This document shows, piece by piece, positions 1 to 4,878 of a stretch of 7,969 nucleotides of DNA (position 1 is its first letter; each line of letters opens with the position of its first letter). Below the pieces are notes generated by a model. The model saw nothing but the letters and a program-made list of their open reading frames with translations. It searched no databases and was not told the origin of the DNA. Made by a program: the position numbers and the translations under genes. The stretch is from positions 1 to 7,969 of the forward strand of contig CAMNJG010000056.1 of NCBI GenBank assembly GCA_946541285.1. Direction: 5' to 3'. The stretch comes from an uncultured Clostridia bacterium (GTDB lineage: Bacteria; Bacillota; Clostridia; Peptostreptococcales; Anaerovoracaceae).

Positions 1-665
1 TTGTTTCCGGAGGTGCTCTTCTGAGAGAGGAACTTTATACTTTTGTTTCTGAACTTGGGATCGAACTGTTAAATGGTTATGGAATGACCGAATGCTCTCC
101 GATCATCGCGGTCAATCCATCCGGAGCTTCCAGAAAAGGAACCGTGGGACTTCCGTTGGACAGGGAATCTGTTCAGATCAGAATCCGGGACGGGGAACTT
201 CAGGTAAAAGGCAGGATTGTCATGCAGGGATATCTCGGTCATCCGGAAGAGACTGCGGAAATGTTTCAGGAAGGCTGGCTGATGACAGGGGATCTCGGAG
301 AAGTAGATGAAGAAGGTTATATTCATATAACTGGAAGAAAAAAAGATCTGATCATTTTGCCGGATGGAAACAATGTTTCACCGGAAGAACTGGAAAATCT
401 GCTGCTGGCCTCACCTCTGATTGAGAGTGTCGTGGTCTGTGAAGAAGAGACCATGAGGAATTCTTACCTGGTCGCGCATGTTTATCCTGGAGAAGAACCT
501 TCTGCGGAAACGGAGGAACTCAGAAAGCAGATCGAAGCATTTGTCAGGGATGTCAATAAAACAAATCCTGCGTATAAACGTATTCAGAAAATCTATTATA
601 CAGACAGAGATTTTGAAAAAAATATCCTGGGAAAAGTAAAGCGCTTCAGAGTGAATTTCCAATGA
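1..665 (+). CDS. AMP-forming acyl-CoA / acyl-carrier-protein ligase, C-terminal part (5' end outside window)
   Basis: The reading frame is open from base 3 to the TGA at 663-665, giving 220 visible residues; the N-terminal half lies upstream. The ANL-superfamily core motifs occur in order (numbered within the fragment): A5 NGYGMTE at 24-30, the A6 region from 64 with QGYLGHPEETAEMF at 75-88, A7 WLMTGDLG at 92-99, A8 GYIHITGRKKD at 105-115 with the hinge region, and the A10-type lysine in NILGKVKR (K211). The family activates a carboxylate as acyl-AMP and passes it to CoA or a phosphopantetheine arm. The A8 segment (LPDGNNVSPEELE) looks like fatty-acyl ligases rather than NRPS adenylation domains, but the specificity residues are mostly missing, so the substrate is unknown. 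It overlaps the downstream phosphopantetheinyl transferase by 4 bases, which argues for a carrier-protein substrate (inference). No carrier domain follows the ligase in this frame. Confidence 0.93.
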   Translation, partial: VSGGALLREELYTFVSELGIELLNGYGMTECSPIIAVNPSGASRKGTVGLPLDRESVQIRIRDGELQVKGRIVMQGYLGHPEETAEMFQEGWLMTGDLGEVDEEGYIHITGRKKDLIILPDGNNVSPEELENLLLASPLIESVVVCEEETMRNSYLVAHVYPGEEPSAETEELRKQIEAFVRDVNKTNPAYKRIQKIYYTDRDFEKNILGKVKRFRVNFQ

Positions 666-1321
666 AACTGATTCTTTTAAAGGTTTCTGAAACGACATTT
701 GATTCCGGACTGATGGCTTATGGCGGAATTCTTCCGCAGGAGCGTCAGAAAAAAATTCAAAAATTGCGCAAAGACCAGGATAAACTGCTGTCCTTCTGGG
801 CCGGGATTCTGATCAGGAAGGTCTGTGGGCAGGAAGAACTGCAATATGGGCCCAAAGGGAAGCCGTATTGTGAAAAGGAGAATGTTCTGAATTTTTCGAT
901 TGCGCATGACTGGCCGTATGTTATTTTAGCAACTTCAGAGTATAATACAGGTGTTGATATTGAAAAAATAAAATGTGCCAATCTTGGAATGGCAGAGCAT
1001 TATTTTACCGACAATGAATTTAAGAGGATTCACGGCAGCAGTAATCAGGACGAGTTTTTTTATCAGGTATGGACCGGGAAAGAAGCGTATTTTAAGATGA
1101 CGGGTTCAGGCCTGACGGTCCCTCTCAATTCAGCAGATGTTTTCGAAAAATCTGAAAAAGGGCAGATCCAATGGAAGAAAAAAGAAGACTTTATGATTGC
1201 TGTCTGCTGTGAAAGACCATTTTCCGAATTTCAGCTTTTTACAGTTGAAACGAAAAATCTCAGATCCAACTGTGATCAGTTTGAGATAAAGGATCCTGAT
1301 TTAAGAATATCTGATTTTTAA
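662..1321 (+). CDS. 4'-phosphopantetheinyl transferase, Sfp type
   Basis: At 219 residues this fits the Sfp/Gsp/HetI class, which moves 4'-phosphopantetheine from CoA to a serine of acyl or peptidyl carrier proteins in the cytosol. Visible motifs are GPKGKPY (63-69), NFSIAHDWPYVILA (77-90, with H82), GVDIEKI (97-103, Mg-binding D99 and E101), FTDNEF (115-120) and WTGKEAYFKMTGSGL (137-151, with K140, E141 and K145). All key residues are present, so the enzyme should be active. The ATG at 662 overlaps the upstream stop as ATGA, and I see no strong Shine-Dalgarno site before it, which suggests translational coupling to the ligase. The gene is AT-rich (for example 19 G/C in bases 961-1020), unlike the genes after it. 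The partner carrier protein is not in the window. It could serve a local pathway or be the general enzyme; the coupling favours the former. Confidence 0.95.
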   Translation: MKLILLKVSETTFDSGLMAYGGILPQERQKKIQKLRKDQDKLLSFWAGILIRKVCGQEELQYGPKGKPYCEKENVLNFSIAHDWPYVILATSEYNTGVDIEKIKCANLGMAEHYFTDNEFKRIHGSSNQDEFFYQVWTGKEAYFKMTGSGLTVPLNSADVFEKSEKGQIQWKKKEDFMIAVCCERPFSEFQLFTVETKNLRSNCDQFEIKDPDLRISDF

Positions 1322-1330
1322 AAGAACCAG

Positions 1331-1336
1331 GGAGGT
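1331..1336 (+). promoter_or_regulatory. Strong ribosome binding site for the alpha/beta hydrolase
   Basis: GGAGGT lies 8 bases before the ATG at 1345 and fixes that start. It sits in the 23-base gap after the phosphopantetheinyl transferase. I see no convincing promoter or terminator in this gap, so the hydrolase may be read through from the upstream operon. Confidence 0.8.
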
Positions 1337-1344
1337 CAATCATC

Positions 1345-2094
1345 ATGCACATCCACACTTACGGCAGTCCATCTGCCCCTGTCCTGATACTCCTCCATCC
1401 CCTGGGGCTGTCAGGACAGCAGTTTTACGAATTCCTCCGGCCGTATCTGAAGTCGGACTATTACGTGATCGCCCCGGACCAGGGCGGACATGGGGATGAT
1501 CCTGGCGACTATATCAGTCCGGCCAATGACGGCAAAACGCTTCTGCGCTATCTGAAGGAACAGGGACTTCTGCAAATCCGTCTGCTGCTCGGCGCGTCCA
1601 TCGGCGCGGCAGCGGCCCTCCGGCTGCTGGAGGATCCGGAACTCCAGTTCGGCCACGTTCATCTGGACAGTACACCGCTGCTGAGCCGTTCCGGCGCGAA
1701 GCAGTCCATTGTCAGTTCCGTGATTCTGAAGGAGATGAAAAAGCACCGCAAAAATCCGGCGACCATGGATGAGGAAAGAGCGGAATTTGAAAGAGACTAT
1801 GGAAAGGAACTGACGGACATCCTTTTCGGGAAGTTCCTGACGTACAGTGAGAAATCACTGAAAAATCTGTGCGCGGCTTTTTTCAGCAACAGCGGGATCC
1901 GGGATCTCCCCGTGGAACTTCAGGAAAAAATCACGGTGGAATGGGGAGCAAACGATAAAATCTGCCGGCAGAGCGAACGAAACATCAAAAGGAACTTCCC
2001 TCACGCGCGGCTCCTTGTCCGCGAGGGCGAGAGCCACTGCAGTTATCTGGCGAAATACGCGGAAAAGTATATCCGGGAGATGGAAGACGTATAA
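1345..2094 (+). CDS. Alpha/beta-fold hydrolase, substrate unknown
   Basis: This 249-residue protein has the layout of a small soluble alpha/beta hydrolase. There is an N-terminal strand followed by LLHPLGLSG (16-24, the HG-like oxyanion region), a nucleophile elbow GASIG (83-87, Ser85), a likely acid Asp204 in WGANDK, and a likely catalytic His231 in EGESHCSY. The segment around 115-175 is probably a cap. There is no signal peptide or membrane helix, so it should be cytosolic. The family includes esterases, lipases, thioesterases and C-C hydrolases, and nothing here settles which. It follows the phosphopantetheinyl transferase by 23 bases, which would fit a thioesterase for that pathway, but its GC content (34 G/C in bases 1381-1440) matches the downstream genes instead. 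The fold call is firm; the role is unknown. Confidence 0.88.
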   Translation: MHIHTYGSPSAPVLILLHPLGLSGQQFYEFLRPYLKSDYYVIAPDQGGHGDDPGDYISPANDGKTLLRYLKEQGLLQIRLLLGASIGAAAALRLLEDPELQFGHVHLDSTPLLSRSGAKQSIVSSVILKEMKKHRKNPATMDEERAEFERDYGKELTDILFGKFLTYSEKSLKNLCAAFFSNSGIRDLPVELQEKITVEWGANDKICRQSERNIKRNFPHARLLVREGESHCSYLAKYAEKYIREMEDV

Positions 2095-2111
2095 AATTCA
2101 GAAAAGGCCCT

Positions 2112-2125
2112 GTCTTGACGAAGAC
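2112..2125. promoter_or_regulatory. Inverted repeat over the -35 of the S-adenosylhomocysteinase promoter
   Basis: GTCTT-GACG-AAGAC is a perfect 5-base inverted repeat centred on the predicted -35 element. The symmetry extends to CCC/GGG (2108-2110 and 2126-2128) if one base is bulged. This is a possible operator. It is not followed by a T run, so it does not look like a terminator for the hydrolase. The arms are short enough to arise by chance. Confidence 0.3.
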
Positions 2126-2143
2126 GGGAAACATCAGTAAAAT
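2115..2143 (+). promoter_or_regulatory. Sigma-A-type promoter for the S-adenosylhomocysteinase gene
   Basis: TTGACG (2115-2120, 5 of 6 consensus) and TAAAAT (2138-2143, 5 of 6) are separated by exactly 17 bases. Transcription would start near 2150, giving a leader of about 137 bases before the ATG at 2287. This is one of the two best promoter matches in the window. Confidence 0.7.
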
Positions 2144-2169
2144 GTTAGAAAACCAGTAAACAGACAGTG

Positions 2170-2241
2170 AAAGCAGTACAGGCGCCGGAAACCCGTCCAA
2201 ATCGGATGTAACGGTTTCCGGACAGAAAATACTGCTTTTTT
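2170..2241 (+). terminator. Compound hairpin with T run in the S-adenosylhomocysteinase leader; possible attenuator
   Basis: The outer stem AAAGCAGTA (2170-2178) pairs with TACTGCTTT (2230-2238). An inner perfect 9-base stem CCGGAAACC (2185-2193) pairs with GGTTTCCGG (2213-2221), and an apical stem CGTCC (2194-2198) pairs with GGATG (2204-2208) with one G-U. Internal loops are 6 and 8 bases, with a 4-base bulge TAAC at 2209-2212. Six Ts (2236-2241) sit at the foot, as in an intrinsic terminator. It lies downstream of the promoter at 2115-2143 and upstream of the gene, so it would have to be read through or regulated for expression. It may alternatively just end transcripts coming from the hydrolase gene. 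It matches no SAM or SAH riboswitch consensus I know. Confidence 0.55.
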
Positions 2242-2275
2242 CTGTGTTCAACACAGCCGGGAAAATCCGGAAAAC

Positions 2276-2280
2276 GGAGG
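2276..2280 (+). promoter_or_regulatory. Ribosome binding site for S-adenosylhomocysteinase
   Basis: GGAGG lies 6 bases before the ATG at 2287. Just upstream are a short hairpin (CTGTG 2242-2246 with CACAG 2252-2256) and CCGGAAA (2267-2273). The latter is complementary to the 3' arm of the leader hairpin (TTTCCGG 2215-2221), so access to this site could depend on leader folding. Confidence 0.75.
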
Positions 2281-2286
2281 AAATCG

Positions 2287-3537
2287 ATGCAGGATTACGA
2301 TATCAGAGATCTTTCACTGGCACCGGGCGGCCATCGTAAAATCGAGTGGGTGCGTCACCATATGCCGCTTCTTTATGGCTACGAGCAGGAGTTCCGGGAA
2401 ACAAAGCCATTTGAGGGGATAAAAATCGCCCTTTCGGTCCATCTCGAGGCCAAAACCGCGTATCTGTGCAAAGTGCTGGCGATGGGCGGGGCGGAGATGT
2501 CCGTGACGGGCAGCAATGTCCTGTCCACGCAGGATGATGTGGCAGCGGCCCTGGCGGAGGATGGCCTGCGGGTGTTCGCGTATCACGGTGCCACCGAAGA
2601 GGAGTACAGCGCGCACATCCGGAAGACACTGGAGAATGGTCCACAGATCATTATTGATGACGGCGGTGACCTGGTCAGCATGATCCACCGTGAAATGCCG
2701 GAACTGGCGGAAAGTGTATGGGGCGGATGTGAAGAGACTACGACCGGCGTCATCCGTCTGAAAGCCATGGAACGGGAAGGGGTCCTGAAATTCCCGATGG
2801 TGGCGGTCAATGACGCGAAGTGCAAGCATCTTTTTGATAACCGTTATGGTACGGGGCAGTCAGTGTGGGATTCCATCATGCACAACACCAATCTGATTGT
2901 GGCATCCAAAACGGTGGTGGTGGCAGGATACGGCTGGTGCGGCCGTGGCATTGCCATGAGAGCTTCCGCCCTGGGAGCTTCCGTGATTGTCACAGAGATT
3001 GACCCGGTCAAGGCCATCGAGGCAAGGATGGACGGGTATGAGGTCATGACCATGGCAGAGGCAGCGCCGCGGGGTGATATTTTTGTCACGGCCACAGGCT
3101 GTGAGCATATCATTACCGGGGAGCATATGCAGCTGATGAAGGAACAGGCCATCCTGTCCAATGCCGGACATTTTAATGTGGAAGTGGACATGGCATGGCT
3201 GGAGGAGCATGCGCTGGAAAAGAAGGAAGCGCGCGAAAACATCATGGCGTACCGGCTGCCGGATGGCAAATGGATCAACGTGATCGCGGAGGGGCGTCTG
3301 GTGAATATCGCCGCGTCCAACGGTCATCCGGCGGAAATCATGGACATGAGCTTCGCGGTACAGCTGCTCTCCGCGCTCTATATTAAAGAGCATCACGAAA
3401 CGCTGCCGCCGGAGGTCATCAACGTCACGGACGAGATCGATGACGTCATCGCGCGCCGGAAGCTGGCCGCGTGGGGCATCACCATCGACCATCTGACAGA
3501 AGAACAGGAGAAATACCTCAGCAGCTGGAATGTATGA
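2287..3537 (+). CDS. ahcY: S-adenosyl-L-homocysteine hydrolase (adenosylhomocysteinase), short archaeal/Thermotoga type
   Basis: The 416-residue enzyme reversibly splits S-adenosylhomocysteine into adenosine and homocysteine, relieving product inhibition of methyltransferases; NAD+ is a tightly bound cofactor. Visible signatures are LSTQDDVAAAL (79-89), DDGGD (124-128), CEETTTG (148-154), the catalytic Lys180 and Asp184 of NDAKCKHLFDN (175-185), the NAD-binding loop GYGWCG (214-219), GHFNVEVD (294-301, His295) and NGHP (345-348, His347). It lacks the C-terminal tail with the Lys/Tyr NAD contacts of the mammalian enzyme and ends in YLSSWNV, as is usual for the short bacterial/archaeal class. 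By eye, human Cys195 aligns with Thr189, and the adenosine-pocket residues Thr57/Glu59 align with Glu54/Lys56. Some relatives prefer S-inosylhomocysteine, so the exact nucleoside is open. The gene stands alone between its own promoter and terminator. Confidence 0.96.
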   Translation: MQDYDIRDLSLAPGGHRKIEWVRHHMPLLYGYEQEFRETKPFEGIKIALSVHLEAKTAYLCKVLAMGGAEMSVTGSNVLSTQDDVAAALAEDGLRVFAYHGATEEEYSAHIRKTLENGPQIIIDDGGDLVSMIHREMPELAESVWGGCEETTTGVIRLKAMEREGVLKFPMVAVNDAKCKHLFDNRYGTGQSVWDSIMHNTNLIVASKTVVVAGYGWCGRGIAMRASALGASVIVTEIDPVKAIEARMDGYEVMTMAEAAPRGDIFVTATGCEHIITGEHMQLMKEQAILSNAGHFNVEVDMAWLEEHALEKKEARENIMAYRLPDGKWINVIAEGRLVNIAASNGHPAEIMDMSFAVQLLSALYIKEHHETLPPEVINVTDEIDDVIARRKLAAWGITIDHLTEEQEKYLSSWNV

Positions 3538-3550
3538 TAAAGACAGAACA

Positions 3551-3591
3551 GGAGTTCCGGAATACTCGGAGGAGTGCCGGAGCTCTTTTTT
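3551..3591 (+). terminator. Intrinsic terminator after S-adenosylhomocysteinase
   Basis: GAGTTCCGG (3552-3560) pairs with CCGGAGCTC (3577-3585) over 9 base pairs with one G-U. A further inner stem pairs ACTC (3564-3567) with GAGT (3572-3575). Six Ts follow directly (3586-3591). It lies 14 bases after the stop codon and closes the unit. Confidence 0.85.
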
Positions 3592-3625
3592 CCGGAAAGA
3601 GATGGTACTGTGAAATTTCATGATG

Positions 3626-3644
3626 ATCCTGCCGGAATCAGGAT
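3626..3644. promoter_or_regulatory. Inverted repeat next to the nuclease-operon promoter
   Basis: ATCCTG (3626-3631) and CAGGAT (3639-3644) form a perfect 6-base inverted repeat with a 7-base centre, touching the predicted -35 at 3644. It could be a repressor or activator site. The evidence is symmetry and position only. Confidence 0.25.
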
Positions 3645-3672
3645 TGTACTTTCATGACGGAAACTGTATACT
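3644..3672 (+). promoter_or_regulatory. Probable promoter of the SbcD/SbcC-like operon
   Basis: TATACT (3667-3672) matches the -10 consensus at 5 of 6 positions. TTGTAC (3644-3649), a 3 of 6 match, lies 17 bases upstream. It follows the terminator at 3551-3591, so a new transcript must begin in this 170-base gap. The leader would be about 84 bases. The -35 is weak, which suggests low or assisted expression. Confidence 0.45.
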
Positions 3673-3746
3673 TTTTTCTGACGAAAAACGAGTTGTTCTG
3701 CAGGGATTTGCGTAAAACAGACGAATGATACACAGATCCTGATATC

Positions 3747-3753
3747 GGAGAGG
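3747..3753 (+). promoter_or_regulatory. Ribosome binding site for the SbcD-like nuclease
   Basis: GGAGAGG lies 9 bases before the ATG at 3763 and supports that start. Confidence 0.7.
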
Positions 3754-3762
3754 AAAAAAGAA

Positions 3763-4878
3763 ATGAAAATCATACACTGCGCGGATGTCCATCTGGATTC
3801 GCCACTGACGTCGAATCTGGACCGGCAGAGAGCGGCAGAGCGGAACAATGAACTGCTCGGAACGTTTTCGGACATGGCGGACTACGCGGTGCGGGAAGGC
3901 GTGCGCGCCATCATCATCGCAGGCGACCTGTTTGACAGGAACCGTGTCTCCCCTTCAGTGAAAAACATCGTTTATGGAGTGATGTCCGCCCATCCGGAGC
4001 TGATTTTTTTCTACCTCAGAGGCAATCATGATACCGAAGACGCCGGGAACCAGCCGCAGAATCTTCCGGCCAATCTCAAAATGTTCGGATCAGACTGGAC
4101 TTCGTATGTCCTCTGGAGCGGTCTCAGCGGAGACCGGAAGATAAGCGTAACCGGCGCGGAATTTCAGAAAGACCATCCTCTGGATTACAGTGAATTGATG
4201 ACTGATCCGGAGAGCATCAACCTCGTGGTCCTTCACGGGCAGCTTTCCGAGTATGGCTCCTGGAGCCGTCCGGAGGACATCGATATCCAGAAACTCGAAG
4301 GCAGGAATATCGATTACCTGGCGCTGGGGCATATCCATCAGTACCGGACCGGCAAACTGGCTCCGCGCGGGAAATACTGTTATCCGGGCTGTCTGGAAGG
4401 CAGGGGATTTGACGAAAAAGGAGATCACGGATTTGTGCTGCTTGATGTTGATGTCAGGACCGGACAGATCGAAGATACGTTTGTGCCTTTCGCGAAGCGC
4501 CGGCTGTATGAACTGAATGTGGACATTACCGGATGTATGACAACGGCGGATATGATGGAACGCATGTGGGAAGCGCTCCGCGGCAGTACCTGCAGGCAGA
4601 CCGACATGGTGAAGTTTGTGCTGAACGGCGAGATCAGCGTAGAATGCGAGAAAAACCTGGATTATCTGGAACAGCAGTTCAACGAAATGTTTTATTTCGT
4701 CCGCGTATCGGATCAGAGCCGGCTGGCGGTCGATTATCATGATTACGAACTGGATGTGTCGCTAAAAGGAGAATTCATCCGGCTTGTACAGAGCGCGGAG
4801 GATCTGACCGGGCAGGAAAAAGCGGAGACGATCCGCTGCGGACTGCAGGCTCTCAATGAGGAGGATATCAGCTTATGA
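3763..4878 (+). CDS. Mre11/SbcD-family DNA repair exonuclease (YhaO-like metallophosphoesterase)
   Basis: The 371-residue protein carries all the calcineurin-like phosphoesterase motifs for two metal ions: D8-x-H10 in CADVHLDSPL, GDLFDR (54-59, Asp55), GNHD (87-90), LHGQL (157-161, His158) and GHIH (189-192). The order and spacing match SbcD/Mre11 nucleases, which trim DNA ends as the partner of an SbcC/Rad50 ATPase. The C-terminal third (about 245-371) has no motif I can name and probably holds the capping and ATPase-docking parts. Its stop overlaps the start of the ATPase gene as ATGA, so the two are translationally coupled and should be made in fixed ratio. It most resembles the Bacillus YhaO class rather than E. 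coli SbcD, judged from its partner. The cellular role of that class is less well established than for SbcCD. Confidence 0.92.
   Translation: MKIIHCADVHLDSPLTSNLDRQRAAERNNELLGTFSDMADYAVREGVRAIIIAGDLFDRNRVSPSVKNIVYGVMSAHPELIFFYLRGNHDTEDAGNQPQNLPANLKMFGSDWTSYVLWSGLSGDRKISVTGAEFQKDHPLDYSELMTDPESINLVVLHGQLSEYGSWSRPEDIDIQKLEGRNIDYLALGHIHQYRTGKLAPRGKYCYPGCLEGRGFDEKGDHGFVLLDVDVRTGQIEDTFVPFAKRRLYELNVDITGCMTTADMMERMWEALRGSTCRQTDMVKFVLNGEISVECEKNLDYLEQQFNEMFYFVRVSDQSRLAVDYHDYELDVSLKGEFIRLVQSAEDLTGQEKAETIRCGLQALNEEDISL
4858..4864 (+). promoter_or_regulatory. Ribosome binding site inside the nuclease gene for the ATPase
   Basis: GAGGAGG lies 10 bases before the ATG at 4875, within the last codons of the nuclease. 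The ATPase can therefore recruit ribosomes itself as well as by coupling. It supports 4875 as the start. Confidence 0.75.

Noticed and set aside
1281..1310. Promoter for the hydrolase gene within the end of the phosphopantetheinyl transferase gene
   Set aside because: TTGAGA at 1281 has no acceptable -10 at 16-18 bases; the best candidate, GAATAT, matches only 3 of 6.
1345..2094. Assignment of the alpha/beta hydrolase as the type II thioesterase of the upstream ligase/transferase pathway
   Set aside because: The position is suggestive, but the base composition differs sharply from that operon and nothing in the sequence shows thioesterase specificity, so it was left as a generic hydrolase.
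2108..2128. Intrinsic terminator directly after the hydrolase gene
   Set aside because: The hairpin CCC-T-GTCTT / AAGAC-GGG is followed by AAAC, not Ts, and it overlaps a better-supported promoter.
2860..3621. Long minus-strand open frame (253 codons) opposite the S-adenosylhomocysteinase gene
   Set aside because: It is antisense to a strongly conserved gene, is rich in His and Arg as expected of a shadow frame, has no recognisable domain, and would begin inside the terminator region. The same applies to other minus-strand frames, such as those at 4090-4740 and 6261-6878.
3689..3700. Possible LexA (SOS) box upstream of the nuclease operon
   Set aside because: CGAGTTGTTCTG only loosely recalls the Bacillus-type CGAAC-N4-GTTCG. 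The second half-site and the spacing do not fit.
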